Assembly (NCBI GenBank): GCA_947444195.1
Contig: CANEZL010000002.1
Location: 148,340-212,339, forward strand
Reading direction: 5' to 3'
Origin: Methylobacteriaceae bacterium
Lineage (GTDB): Bacteria > Pseudomonadota > Alphaproteobacteria > Rhizobiales > Beijerinckiaceae
DNA length: 64,000 nucleotides
Shown: positions 8,727-17,831 of the stretch, in pieces
Layout: the number at the start of each line of letters is the position of its first letter
Numbering within the stretch: position 1 is the first letter of the stretch
Notes under the pieces: model-generated
Seen by the model: the letters and a program-made list of their open reading frames with translations, nothing else
Told to the model about the DNA's origin: nothing
The model's database searches: none
Program-made: the position numbers and the translations under genes

Positions 8727-9661
8727 GGGACGACCCCGGTGCCCGCCGCATCGAGCTGCGGCAGGCAGCGCGCGCCCTCCGCCACGAGATAGTCCCAGAA
8801 GGCGGCGGCGGCGGGCCCGAGCACCTTGTCGGCCCGGCGCACCACGTACCAGTCGCGCCGGACCGGCAGGCCCTGGATGTCGAGGAGGACGAGGCGCCCG
8901 GTCTCGACCTCCGCCGCGACCGTGTGGGCGGAGAGCAGCGCGATGCCGAGGCCCGCCATCACCGCCTGCTTGATCGTCTCGTTCGAGCCGGTGTCGATGC
9001 CGAGCTTGGCCCGGCGGATGATGATGCCGCTGATGAACTCCTCGAATACCGTGCGCGTGCCCGAACCGTCCTCGCGCACGAAGAAGGCCTGCTCGGCCAG
9101 TTCCGTCTTCGGCACGTCGCGCCGGCCGGCCAGCGGGTGGCCGGGTGCGGCGATCAGCACGAGGGGGTGGGGCCCGAAGGTCTCGGCCTCGATGGCGAAG
9201 TCGCGCGGGGGCCGGCCCATGATGGCGAAGTCGATCTCGTAGTTGCGCAGGGCCTCCACCGTGTCGCCGCGGTTGCGCACGGAGAGGTTGATCTCGACGC
9301 CCGGATGCTGCTCGACGAAGCCGGCGATGGCCTGCGGGGCGAAGTACTTGGCGGTGGAGACCACGCCGATGGCGACCCGGCCGCCCGCCCCGCCCTTCAG
9401 GGTGCGCAGGCGCTCGGCGCAGGTCTCCAGCACCGTGTTGATGCTGTCGATGGCCCACAGCATCTCGCGGCCCGCATCGGTGGGCTTCAGGCCGTTCGGG
9501 GTGCGGTCGAACAGGAGCAGCCCGGCCTCCTCCTCCAGCTGGCGGATGCGGGCGTAGAGGGCGGCGGAGGTGACGTTGAGCTCCTGCGCCGCGCGCGTCA
9601 TCGTGCCGAGCCGCGCCACGGCGGCCACTGCCTGAAGCTGCTTGAGGGACAGGTTGCGCAT
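8723..9661 (-). CDS. qscR/cbbR: LysR-family regulator of the CbbR/QscR type
   Basis: A 312-residue LysR activator. The N-terminal winged helix (LSLKQLQAVAAVARLGTMTRAAQELNVTSAALYARIRQLEEE) is followed by the effector-binding domain with the CbbR-like stretch VGVVSTAKYFAPQAIAGF-type core. It is divergent from cbbF-prk, the normal position of CbbR. Known: in Methylobacterium extorquens the CbbR homologue QscR activates serine-cycle genes, and ribulose 1,5-bisphosphate made by phosphoribulokinase is its effector. Inferred: this gene may be QscR rather than a Calvin-cycle CbbR, given no RuBisCO beside it. It is translationally coupled to the downstream flavoprotein gene. Confidence 0.85.
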   Translation of the reverse strand: MRNLSLKQLQAVAAVARLGTMTRAAQELNVTSAALYARIRQLEEEAGLLLFDRTPNGLKPTDAGREMLWAIDSINTVLETCAERLRTLKGGAGGRVAIGVVSTAKYFAPQAIAGFVEQHPGVEINLSVRNRGDTVEALRNYEIDFAIMGRPPRDFAIEAETFGPHPLVLIAAPGHPLAGRRDVPKTELAEQAFFVREDGSGTRTVFEEFISGIIIRRAKLGIDTGSNETIKQAVMAGLGIALLSAHTVAAEVETGRLVLLDIQGLPVRRDWYVVRRADKVLGPAAAAFWDYLVAEGARCLPQLDAAGTGVVP

Positions 9662-9856
9662 GGGTCCGGTTCTAGTTTTTTTGTAAGCGGCCGCAAGATA
9701 TTTTAGAATTCTTGAGCGGCGCCGTCCCCGCCTCTGGCGGTTCCGCCGCCGCGCGCAGTATCATCCGCGCGCGGCGGCGGTTAGAGCCTGTCCCGCATGG
9801 GCGCCGGGTCGACCCCCGCGCGCAGCACTCATTTTCGGGCAACGAGGGCGGTATCG
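9662..9856. promoter_or_regulatory. Divergent control region between cbbR/qscR and cbbF
   Basis: A 195-base gap between divergent genes. The part next to the regulator (about 9670-9714) is strikingly AT-rich for this genome and contains T-runs, the palindrome AGAATTCT and a GCGGCCGC palindrome. This is where a LysR-type operator (T-N11-A half sites) and both promoters would be expected. I cannot fix the exact site by eye. Confidence 0.5.
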
Positions 9857-10915
9857 ATGGCGGCAGGGGCTCTGGAGATCGGATCGCGGCTCGACGCCTG
9901 CCTCGCGCAGGCGGTGGCCGGGAACCCGGCCCTGAAGGACACCGCCGCGGTGGTCGCGGCCATCGCCGGGGCGGCCAAGACCATCAGCGAGGTGATCGGC
10001 CGCGGCGCCCTCGGGGGCGATCTCGCCGCCGCGGGCAGCCAGAACAGCGACGGCGACGTCCAGAAGGCCCTCGACGTGATCGCCCACCAGCGCGTCACCG
10101 AGGCGCTGCAGGCCGCCCCCGTCGCCGAGGTGGCCTCGGAGGAGGCCGACGACGTGATGCGCCTCAACCCCGGCGCGCCGCTGGCCGTGGCGATCGATCC
10201 CCTCGACGGCTCGTCGAACATCGGCGTCAACATGGCGGTGGGCACGATCTTCGGCATCCGCCCCGCGGTGCAGGACGCGGCCGACCCGATCGCCTCCTTC
10301 CGGACGCCCGGCACCGCGCAGCTGGCGGCCGGCTTCGTCACCTACGGGCCGGCCACCGCCCTCGTCCTGACGCTCGGGGCGGGCACGCAGGTCTACGTCC
10401 TCGACCGGGCGGAGGGCGCCTTCCGCCTGACCCACCCGCAGCTCGACGTGCCGGTCCAGGCCAAGGAATACGCGATCAACGCCTCGAACGCGCGCCACTG
10501 GGAGGCGCCGATCAAGGCCTTCATCGAGGATTGCCTGCGCGGCGCCGACGGCCCGCGCGACAAGGACTTCAACATGCGCTGGCTCGGCTCCCTGGTGGCC
10601 GACGCCCAGCGCGTGCTCCTGCGCGGCGGCGTGTTCCTGTATCCGGGGGACCAGCGCAAGGGCTACGCCCAGGGGCGCCTGCGCCTTCTCTACGAGGCCG
10701 CCCCCATCGCCATGCTGATGGAGCAGGCGAATGCCGGCGCCACGGACGGCGAGCGCCGCATCCTCGACATCGAAGCCGCCGGCATCCACGAGCGCGTGCC
10801 GCTGGTCTTCGGCTCCGTCGAGGAGGTGGCCAGCGTCGCCCGCTACTTCGACGGGCGCAACCACGATGCCGGACGCTCGCCACTCTTCGGCCAGCGCGGC
10901 CTGATGCGCAGCTAG
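9857..10915 (+). CDS. cbbF: Class I fructose-1,6-bisphosphatase
   Basis: A 352-residue class I FBPase that converts fructose 1,6-bisphosphate to fructose 6-phosphate; cbb-linked forms also act on sedoheptulose 1,7-bisphosphate. The metal-binding signature AIDPLDGSSNIGVN is at about residues 113-126, with upstream EE (VASEEADD) and the substrate segment GGVFLYPGDQRKGYAQGRLRLLYEAAP near 255-280. The start at 9857 gives MAAGALEIGSRL, with a GAGGGCGG upstream; an upstream in-frame start would add low-complexity residues. First gene of cbbF-prk-rpe-cbbY. Confidence 0.93.
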   Translation: MAAGALEIGSRLDACLAQAVAGNPALKDTAAVVAAIAGAAKTISEVIGRGALGGDLAAAGSQNSDGDVQKALDVIAHQRVTEALQAAPVAEVASEEADDVMRLNPGAPLAVAIDPLDGSSNIGVNMAVGTIFGIRPAVQDAADPIASFRTPGTAQLAAGFVTYGPATALVLTLGAGTQVYVLDRAEGAFRLTHPQLDVPVQAKEYAINASNARHWEAPIKAFIEDCLRGADGPRDKDFNMRWLGSLVADAQRVLLRGGVFLYPGDQRKGYAQGRLRLLYEAAPIAMLMEQANAGATDGERRILDIEAAGIHERVPLVFGSVEEVASVARYFDGRNHDAGRSPLFGQRGLMRS

Positions 10916-10937
10916 ATCCCGCCAGCCGCAGAAGCGC

Positions 10938-11798
10938 ATGTCGGCGCGTCATCCCATCATCTCGGTCACCGGCTCCTCGGGGGCCGGGACCACCTCGGTG
11001 CGCAACACCTTCGAGCAGATCTTCAGGCGCGAGGACGTCAGCGCGGTCTACATCGAGGGCGACGCCTTCCACGCCTACGACCGCGAGACCATGCGGGCGA
11101 TGATGGCCCGCGAGCCGACGCTGAGCCATTTCGCGCCGCGGGCGAACCTGCTGCCGGAACTGGAGGAGGTGTTCCGCGCCTACGGCGTCTCGGGAACCGG
11201 CCGCACCCGGCACTACGCCCACGACGCCCGCGAGGCCGCGCTCCACGGCATCCCGGAGGGCACCTTCTCCGCCTGGGAGACCTTCGCGCCGGGCTCGGAC
11301 CTGCTGTTCTACGAGGGCCTGCACGGCTGCGTGGTCGACAACGCCGTCGACATCGCCCGCTATCCCGACCTCAAGATCGGCGTCGTGCCGGTGATCAACC
11401 TCGAATGGATCCAGAAGCTGCACCGGGACCGCGCGTTCCGGGGCTATTCCACCGAGGCCGTCACCGACGTGATCCTGCGGCGGATGCCCGACTACGTGCA
11501 GACGATCTGCCCGCAATTCTCCTGGACGGACATCAACTTCCAGCGGGTGCCGACGGTGGACACCTCGAACCCGTTCATCGCCCGCTGGATCCCCACCGCC
11601 GACGAGTCGATGGTGGTGATCCGCTTCAAGAACCCGAAGGGGATCGACTTCTCCTATCTGGTCTCGATGATCCACGACAGCTTCATGAGCCGGGCGAACT
11701 CCATCGTGATCCCCGGCGGCAAGCTCGATCTCGCCATGCAGCTCATCCTGACCCCGATCATCATGCAGCTCGTGGAGCGCCGCCGCCGCCTGGCCTGA
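10938..11798 (+). CDS. prk: Phosphoribulokinase
   Basis: A 286-residue proteobacterial-type phosphoribulokinase, which phosphorylates ribulose 5-phosphate to ribulose 1,5-bisphosphate. The P-loop GSSGAGTTSV is at residues 12-21, and the acidic motifs EGDAFHAYDR and FYEGLHGCVV (Walker B region) follow. Length matches the family (about 290), with no internal disruption. It begins 22 bases after cbbF. Because no RuBisCO gene is in the window, its product may serve as an effector for the adjacent LysR regulator, as shown in M. extorquens, rather than for CO2 fixation. This point is inferred from context. Confidence 0.94.
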   Translation: MSARHPIISVTGSSGAGTTSVRNTFEQIFRREDVSAVYIEGDAFHAYDRETMRAMMAREPTLSHFAPRANLLPELEEVFRAYGVSGTGRTRHYAHDAREAALHGIPEGTFSAWETFAPGSDLLFYEGLHGCVVDNAVDIARYPDLKIGVVPVINLEWIQKLHRDRAFRGYSTEAVTDVILRRMPDYVQTICPQFSWTDINFQRVPTVDTSNPFIARWIPTADESMVVIRFKNPKGIDFSYLVSMIHDSFMSRANSIVIPGGKLDLAMQLILTPIIMQLVERRRRLA

Positions 11799-11843
11799 TG
11801 CGGCGGGCCGGCGCCCTATCTCCCCCTTGTCGAAAGGCGACCC

Positions 11844-12539
11844 ATGACGACCCGCCCCCTCATCGCGCCCTCCATCCTCGCGTCGGACTTCTCGAGGCTC
11901 GGCGAGGAGACCCGGGCCGTGGCCGAGGCGGGGGCCGACTGGATCCATCTCGACGTGATGGACGGGCATTTCGTGCCCAACCTCACCTTCGGCCCCCCCG
12001 TGGTGAAGGCCCTGCGCCGACACACGGACACGTTCTTCGACGTGCACCTGATGATCGCCCCGGCCGATCCCTACCTCGCGGCCTTCGCGGAGGCGGGCGC
12101 GGACGGCATCACCGTCCACGTGGAGGCGGGCCCCCACATCCACCGCTCGCTCCAGGCCATCCGCGGCCTCGGCAAGCGCGCGGGCGTCGCCCTCAATCCC
12201 GGCACGCCGGCCGCCCTCGTCGAGCCGCTGATCGAGGCGGTCGACCTCGTCCTCGTGATGACGGTCAATCCGGGCTTCGGCGGCCAGAGCTTCATCGGCA
12301 GCGCCCTGGAGACCGTGGCCCGGGTGAAGGCGATGACGGCGGGCCGCGACATCCGCATCCAGGTCGACGGCGGCATCGACGCCACCACGGTGGAGGCCGC
12401 CGCGCGCGCGGGCGCCGACGTGTTCGTGGCGGGCAACGCCGTGTTCAAGGACGGGCCGGAGGCCTATGCCGCGCGCATCGCGGCGATCCGCGCCGGGGCG
12501 GAGGCGGCTCGGGGCGGCCCCGGTCCCCGCGCATGCTAG
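11844..12539 (+). CDS. rpe: Ribulose-phosphate 3-epimerase
   Basis: A 231-residue TIM-barrel epimerase that interconverts xylulose 5-phosphate and ribulose 5-phosphate, supplying the substrate of prk. The family motifs are complete: [15 protein letters not shown], the [17 protein letters not shown] metal/catalytic motif, [20 protein letters not shown] and VDGGI near the phosphate site. An AAGG lies about eight bases before the ATG. The stop overlaps the start of cbbY by seven bases, so the two are coupled. Confidence 0.95.
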   Translation: MTTRPLIAPSILASDFSRLGEETRAVAEAGADWIHLDVMDGHFVPNLTFGPPVVKALRRHTDTFFDVHLMIAPADPYLAAFAEAGADGITVHVEAGPHIHRSLQAIRGLGKRAGVALNPGTPAALVEPLIEAVDLVLVMTVNPGFGGQSFIGSALETVARVKAMTAGRDIRIQVDGGIDATTVEAAARAGADVFVAGNAVFKDGPEAYAARIAAIRAGAEAARGGPGPRAC

Positions 12540-13282
12540 AAGCCCTGATCTTCGACGTCGACGGCACGCTCGCCGAGACGGAGGACCTGCACCGGCAGGC
12601 CTTCAACGGCGCCTTCGCCCGGCTCGGCCTGCCCTGGCACTGGGAGCCGGACACCTATGCCGACCTGCTCTGGGTGATGGGCGGCAAGGAGCGCCTCGCC
12701 CACTACATCGAGACCCGCTTCCCCGACGAGGCCGACCGCCTGCTCGCGCGCTGCGCGGAGATCCACGGCCTGAAGACCGCGATCTACGGCGACCTCGTCG
12801 CCGCCGGCCGCCTCGCCCTGCGCCCCGGCATCCGCCGCCTCATCGCCGAGGCGCGGGCGGCGGGGGTGCGGCTCGCCGTGGCCACCACCACGAGCCGGCC
12901 CAACGTCGACCGCCTGATCGCGGTGAACTTTCCCGGCGGCGAGCAGCCCTTCGACGCGGTCGCCGCAGGCGACGAGGCCGCCCGCAAGAAGCCGGCGCCG
13001 GACGTGTTCGCCCTGGCCCTCGACCGGCTCGGCATCGGCCCCGCCCGGGCGGTCGCCTTCGAGGATTCCGCGGCCGGCATCCGCTCGGCCCTCGATGCCG
13101 GCCTGCCGGTCCTGGCCACGCGCAGCCGCTACACCGACGACCACTCCCTCGACGGCGCCTTCTCGGCGGTGTCCGATCTCGGCGAGCCGGGCAGGCCCCA
13201 CCGCCACATCGCCGGCCGCACCTGGCCCGACGGCGTCGTCACCCTCGCGGCCCTGCGCGACTGGCACGCGGGGCGGCCCTGA
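12533..13282 (+). CDS. cbbY: CbbY-type HAD phosphatase
   Basis: A 249-residue haloacid-dehalogenase phosphatase. The catalytic motif [10 protein letters not shown] is at residues 8-17, motif II VATTTS near 117, and motifs [13 protein letters not shown] and [11 protein letters not shown] near 150-180. Known role in CbbY/CbbYA: removal of xylulose 1,5-bisphosphate, an inhibitory RuBisCO side product. With no RuBisCO nearby its substrate here is open; a side product of prk or a general sugar phosphate is possible. It overlaps rpe and ends the operon. Confidence 0.9.
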   Translation: MLEALIFDVDGTLAETEDLHRQAFNGAFARLGLPWHWEPDTYADLLWVMGGKERLAHYIETRFPDEADRLLARCAEIHGLKTAIYGDLVAAGRLALRPGIRRLIAEARAAGVRLAVATTTSRPNVDRLIAVNFPGGEQPFDAVAAGDEAARKKPAPDVFALALDRLGIGPARAVAFEDSAAGIRSALDAGLPVLATRSRYTDDHSLDGAFSAVSDLGEPGRPHRHIAGRTWPDGVVTLAALRDWHAGRP

Positions 13283-13583
13283 ACCCGGCTGGAGGTGGCT
13301 TCGATCGGCGCGCCGTCGCGGACGGGACAGTGCCGGATCCAAGTCGGCAACAGGGACGCGAGACCAGATCTCCGAGGCCGCGGCCCGCACGAACGCGGCA
13401 ATCCCAGGCGCGCGGGTATCGAACGGTTTGCGATGCGCGGCGGAATCGAGGCGGTGCACCGCTCTTCCGCATCGGTATGGCCTGTGCAGTCGTTGCACGC
13501 CACAGGTTTGCAATGACGCAATCCTTCTGACAACTGCTACGGTTGACCGGCCCTCGCATCGGGGAAGGCGAAAACGATAGGCC
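13283..13583. other. Gap between cbbY and the GT61 gene
   Basis: About 300 bases without a supported gene. The middle part (13350-13530) contains fragments that resemble scrambled spacer sequence rather than a coding frame. No clear terminator hairpin or promoter could be fixed by eye. Confidence 0.4.
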
Positions 13584-14702
13584 ATGGCCACCCGCATCCA
13601 GCGTATTCACGCCATCTGGGGCGAGACGAGTCGGATCGACGCGGAACCCGATCTGCGGACGATCGCGCCGGCGGTCTATCGGCCCGCCTCCGGCGGGGCC
13701 CCCCATCACGTGGGGCCGATCGACGAAGCGGGATTTCCTGCACAGGAGCCGGGAGATCGCGGTGCGGATGCTGATCCGGATGCCGCATGCGGGAGACTTC
13801 CGACGGCGCCCGATGGGTTGTACATTCCGATCGACAGGATGACCCATCATTACGGTCACTTCATCGTCGACATCCTCTCGCGCCTCTGGCCTCTGGCGGG
13901 CCGGGTCGCCGGTCCGGTATGGCTGGTCTGCGAGCCTGCAACCGGCCGGGCCTATTGGGAGCGCTACCCGTTCCTGGGCGAGATGCTTGCCGGCCTCGGC
14001 CTGACCGTCGATGTCGTGGTGAGTTTCGAGGAACCCGTGGTGTTGCCCCGGGCCATGATCCCCGAGCCGAGTTTCCGCAGCCTGCACAGCGTACACGGCG
14101 TCTTCGGAGAGCTTTGCCAGGCCGTCGGACGTCGCTACTGGAGCGAAGCCGAGGTCGATACGGTCAAGACACCCGTCTATCTGTCGAAGTCGCGCCTGTC
14201 GACGGGTATCCAGCGCTTGGTGAACGAGGCCGACCTCGTGGACGAGCTGGCGCGCCTCGGCGTCGACATCCTCTTCCCCGAGGAACTGACCTTTGCCGAG
14301 CAGGTTCGGCAGTTCGCGCAGCGCCGGGTGGTGATGGGCATCAACGGCTCGGCGTTCCACACCGCGCCCTTCTCCGCGCGGGGGCGGCGGACCATCGCCC
14401 TATCGGGGATGCTGCACCTGCACGCCAATCACATCATGTTCGACGCGATCAACGATAACCGCTCCTATTACTACTTCACGCCGGGCACGACCTCGTTCGC
14501 CGAGGCGGGCTTCGACGTGGGCTGGCTGATCCCCGATCCGCGGCGGGTCGCGGCGCAGATGGTGGCACGCGCCGAGAACATCGACCGGATCGAGCTCTAC
14601 GATGCCGCGGTCGAGGCGGAGGCGGCGCGCCAGGGCCGCAGCATCGCCGGACGGCTGCGGCGCCTCCGTCGCGCGCTGACCACTCGTTGGAGCCGCGGCT
14701 GA
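13584..14702 (+). CDS. Glycosyltransferase family 61 (DUF563) protein
   Basis: A 372-residue protein with the GT61/DUF563 pattern: DRMTHHYGHFIVDILSRLWPL near residues 84-104, a central VYLSKSRL segment, and GINGSAFHTAPFSARGRRTIAL in the C-terminal half, which corresponds to the conserved G-x-H-G-A-x-L-type block of the family. GT61 enzymes transfer sugars to glycans; donor and acceptor are unknown here. The first 75 residues are variable. It is the plus-strand member of the glycan block that continues on the other strand from 14905. Confidence 0.78.
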   Translation: MATRIQRIHAIWGETSRIDAEPDLRTIAPAVYRPASGGAPHHVGPIDEAGFPAQEPGDRGADADPDAACGRLPTAPDGLYIPIDRMTHHYGHFIVDILSRLWPLAGRVAGPVWLVCEPATGRAYWERYPFLGEMLAGLGLTVDVVVSFEEPVVLPRAMIPEPSFRSLHSVHGVFGELCQAVGRRYWSEAEVDTVKTPVYLSKSRLSTGIQRLVNEADLVDELARLGVDILFPEELTFAEQVRQFAQRRVVMGINGSAFHTAPFSARGRRTIALSGMLHLHANHIMFDAINDNRSYYYFTPGTTSFAEAGFDVGWLIPDPRRVAAQMVARAENIDRIELYDAAVEAEAARQGRSIAGRLRRLRRALTTRWSRG

Positions 14703-14747
14703 ACGCGGCTTCGACGATAGCTCGCGTCCGCATGCGATCGGCCTCGG

Positions 14748-14829
14748 AGCACGATGCGAGAAAGTAGAAACCTATTTTTCGGGATCATCGTGCGACCACA
14801 AGAGGGTAAAGCCGGCTGCCGTTTCCGTG
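14748..14829. repeat. Dispersed intergenic repeat, copy 1
   Basis: An 82-base element between convergent genes that closely resembles a second copy at 29073-29153: both start GAGCACG, share ATCATCGTGCGA in the middle and end in GCTGCCG followed by TTCCG. Inside it GCACGAT pairs with ATCGTGC. It resembles the small intergenic palindromic repeats that are common in Hyphomicrobiales genomes. Confidence 0.65.
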
Positions 14830-14904
14830 AAAATGCAGCACGCTCCAGTCCCGAAGCGCTCGGTCTCGGCGCGTCACCGCCGCGAACGGCTCACCTCTTC
14901 CCCG

Positions 14905-15786
14905 TCACGCGGACGATCCGGCTCCGGAGCTGGAACAGAATTCGGCCGCACCCGGACCGAAGATCTCGATCACGGACGGCGTGGGCTTCCGCAGATCCCA
15001 CAGCCGGACCTCGCCGTACCGCAGCCGGACCGAACCCTTGTCGTTCGGCCGTGTCGTGTAGCAATGCTCGAACGCGATAAGCAGCGTATTCATGGACGGC
15101 TGCGGCTCGGCCCCGGTCGCCATCTCGAGGACGATACTTGTCTGGCGGTCGGACCCAGCGGTCTGGAACGCGTCGAGGACGAGCACGATTTCGTCGTTCG
15201 TCAGCTTCAGCAGGAAGCACAACCGCTTGACGTGCACCGCCTCGCGCTGTGCCGGGAGATCCCCGCGGAGGTGGATCTCGAACGGGTTCGCGTCTTCCGC
15301 CGGGAAGCTGAGGACATGCTCGGAACGAACGCCCCGAATGGCGACGGTCTGCTCGAGCTTTTCGGTGGCGGGCAGCGCCTCGCGGCCTTCGCGACGGCCG
15401 TGGTTTCGATAGTGCAGCAGCGGATTGACGCCGATCGCGACGACGTCGGGATAGCGCATCAGATAGGCACTGGTACTGAAGTTCCGACTCGGATCGAGAC
15501 CGGCCTTCACGCCCTGCCTGATGTAGTGACGGATCGGGTCGAGCCGGGTCGGTCCGCTCTGGCTGCGGTAGAACTCCGTGTCGAAATCCCCAGCCGGGTC
15601 GCGTCCCTTGGATGCGCCGAACCAGACGTAATGAAGGTAGGGGTCCATCCCCGACGCGGCCACGCCGGGATTGCTTCTGAGATAGTAGTCGCGATCGAAG
15701 AGTTTCGGGACGCGTCCGACAAGGATGCGACGGGCGACGAGGGTCGCCAGTCTCGTTGTCTTATTCATAGTGGCATTCACGGTCAT
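14905..15786 (-). CDS. Protein with three DxxYYLxxNP...HYxxxG repeats, glycan-locus associated
   Basis: A 293-residue protein. Residues about 29-130 hold three copies of a roughly 38-residue repeat: FDRDYYLRSNPGV...HYVWFGASKGRDP, FDTEFYRSQSG...HYIRQGVKAGLDP and FSTSAYLMRYPDV...HYRNHGRREGRE. Such repeats are known at the ends of bacterial glycosyltransferases and surface-glycan proteins. The remaining 160 residues are mainly beta-like and I do not recognise them. Its ATG overlaps the stop of the glycosyltransferase fusion upstream as ATGA, so they are coupled. A structural or acceptor-binding role in the glycan pathway is possible; no catalytic motif is evident. Confidence 0.65.
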   Translation of the reverse strand: MTVNATMNKTTRLATLVARRILVGRVPKLFDRDYYLRSNPGVAASGMDPYLHYVWFGASKGRDPAGDFDTEFYRSQSGPTRLDPIRHYIRQGVKAGLDPSRNFSTSAYLMRYPDVVAIGVNPLLHYRNHGRREGREALPATEKLEQTVAIRGVRSEHVLSFPAEDANPFEIHLRGDLPAQREAVHVKRLCFLLKLTNDEIVLVLDAFQTAGSDRQTSIVLEMATGAEPQPSMNTLLIAFEHCYTTRPNDKGSVRLRYGEVRLWDLRKPTPSVIEIFGPGAAEFCSSSGAGSSA

Positions 15787-17831
15787 GCAAAGACGGGTGC
15801 CTCGCACAGGGTTCGCAGCACGGCGGCGAAAGCGACGGGATCGCACTCCTCCTCGACCTGTCGACGCCCCGCGCGCTGAACTGCGGCCCACTCCTCCGGT
15901 TCCGTGTGGAGCCGGATCAGGGCCTCGGCGAAGGCGTGCGGATCGCGCCAGTCGCACGCCCGGAAACCCGCTCCCTCGGGCCAGCCGATCTGCTCGTGCA
16001 GGATCGGGGTCAGGAGGCATGGAAGCCCGTGCGCGATCGCCATATGCACCTTGTGCGGCACGCCCGCCGAGTAGCGGGTCGGCGCGACCGAGACGCGGGC
16101 GCGGTCGAAATACGGTATCGGATCGGCGATCCGGCCCAGGACCTCGACGCCCGGCCGCTCGAACCGCTTGCGGATCTCCGGGGCGATCTGGCCGATCAAC
16201 TGGAGATTCGCGTCCGGCAGGCGCCGCCGAACCAGCGGCCAGACGGCGTCGAGAAGCCAGTCGATCGAATCGGTGTTCGGCGACACCTCGTCCAGGAGCG
16301 AGCCGATGAAGAGGAAGCCGTTCCTCTGGGCGAAGTCCGCGCGGGGAGGCTCCGGCAGGTCGAAGGCGTGTCCGAGCACGGACGCGTCGATGTTGCCGAA
16401 CTTCGACAGGACCCGGGCCTCGGCAGGCGACACGCAGACCACGTGATCGGCCTGGGCGAAGTTGCGGATCTCCTGGCGCGCCCGTTGCGCCAGGGCCGGC
16501 GCCGCCGCGTGCCCACCCTTCAGCGCGGATTCGATGAAATCCCTGACGCAGAACAGGGCCTCCGAGTCGAAGATGATGCGCTTGCGGATGACGTCGCGCA
16601 GGGTGAGACCTTTGTCGAAGACAACTTGGCAGACGAAATCGATGTTGTGGGGGCGGCTGACCCACAGGGTGTCGTAGTAGTTGCGCCGCTCATCGAGGAG
16701 GCGGGCGAGACCGTCGGCCTGACCGGAATCGAGGATCTCCACGGTATCGGGCAGGTCGCGGTAGCGCTGGGCGATCTTCTCGTCGGCCTTGTAGGCCGGG
16801 TAGACGGTCACCCGATACCCGAGGCTGTCCATCGCCTTGATGATGAAGTTCGCCCGCGGCAGGCCGGAGCCCAGGTCGAGGTGCGGGACGGTGTCGTCGA
16901 TATAAAGGACCCGGAGCGCGAAACGGTCGTGGTCGCGGTCGCCGAAGCACGGGGCCGCGCCGGGATCCGGGAACAGCCAGGAGCGGTGCCGGTCGAGGAA
17001 GCGCACGCGATTGCGGTCGATCAGTGCGTCGACATCCGCCCGGCGCGCGCTCGTGGCGTTCTCGAAATGGATGGCCGTGGCGCGGGGCTGATAGACGACG
17101 CGCCGCCCGGCCTGATGGCAGCGGACGCACAGATCCGTGTCCTCGAAATAGGCCGGCGCGTAGAGGTTGTCGAAGCCGCCGAGCGCATCGAACAGCTTGC
17201 GCTCGATCATGAGGACCGCGCCCGACACGTAGGCGACTTCGCGGCGGAAGGCGCCTTCCGGAAGCAGCGGATCCGTGCAGCCGCGGCCGTAGGCGTGGGT
17301 GATCTGCGCGTCGTTGCGGAAGAACGCGCCGGATTCCTGAAGATAGCCGCCTGGAAAGACGAGGTGGGCGCCGACGATGCCCACGCTCGCGTCGGCGAAC
17401 GGCTCGATCAGGGCACCGATCGCGCCGGGCATCAGCTCGACGTCCGGGTTGAGGAACAGGAGGTGCTCTCCCCGGGCCACGGCCGCGCCGTCGTTGCAGG
17501 CCGGCCCGAAACCCGTGTTCTCCGGGTTCCGGATCACCGTGACCCCGTCGAGGCGGCCGAGAAGCGCCTGGGTCTCCGTCCCCGAGGCGTTGTCGACCAG
17601 GATCACCTCGAAGGTCGCGCCCGCGAAAGCCTGCTGGCAGGCCAGCCGGTAGAGCGTCAATCCCAGCAGGAGATGGGAATTGCGCGACACGATCACGATC
17701 GAGACGGCCGGCTCGGCGACCGGCGCGAAGCCGATGCGCAACGCGTTGCGCTCCACCGCGTTCTCGAGCAGCCGCGCTTCCACGAGCGCCGAGAGCTTCC
17801 CGTAATGGGGATCGATCGTCTCAAGCTTCAT
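15783..17831 (-). CDS. Fused GT2 + GT4-type glycosyltransferase
   Basis: A 682-residue protein with two glycosyltransferase domains. Residues about 43-300 are a GT-A, family 2 domain: VSIVIVSRNSHLLL, ILVDNASG, the DxD-like NPDVEL and the ED pair in FEDTDLCVRC. Residues about 315-682 look like a GT-B, family 4 domain, with FLFIGSLLDEVSPNTDSIDWL, VEVLGRIADPIPYFDRA and a sugar-nucleotide region ending CDPVAFAAVL. The start at 17831 (MKLETIDPHYG) is preferred to longer frames; it overlaps the upstream gene by 11 bases. It could add two successive sugars to one glycan. Sugar identities cannot be read from sequence. Confidence 0.82.
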   Translation of the reverse strand: MKLETIDPHYGKLSALVEARLLENAVERNALRIGFAPVAEPAVSIVIVSRNSHLLLGLTLYRLACQQAFAGATFEVILVDNASGTETQALLGRLDGVTVIRNPENTGFGPACNDGAAVARGEHLLFLNPDVELMPGAIGALIEPFADASVGIVGAHLVFPGGYLQESGAFFRNDAQITHAYGRGCTDPLLPEGAFRREVAYVSGAVLMIERKLFDALGGFDNLYAPAYFEDTDLCVRCHQAGRRVVYQPRATAIHFENATSARRADVDALIDRNRVRFLDRHRSWLFPDPGAAPCFGDRDHDRFALRVLYIDDTVPHLDLGSGLPRANFIIKAMDSLGYRVTVYPAYKADEKIAQRYRDLPDTVEILDSGQADGLARLLDERRNYYDTLWVSRPHNIDFVCQVVFDKGLTLRDVIRKRIIFDSEALFCVRDFIESALKGGHAAAPALAQRARQEIRNFAQADHVVCVSPAEARVLSKFGNIDASVLGHAFDLPEPPRADFAQRNGFLFIGSLLDEVSPNTDSIDWLLDAVWPLVRRRLPDANLQLIGQIAPEIRKRFERPGVEVLGRIADPIPYFDRARVSVAPTRYSAGVPHKVHMAIAHGLPCLLTPILHEQIGWPEGAGFRACDWRDPHAFAEALIRLHTEPEEWAAVQRAGRRQVEEECDPVAFAAVLRTLCEAPVFA

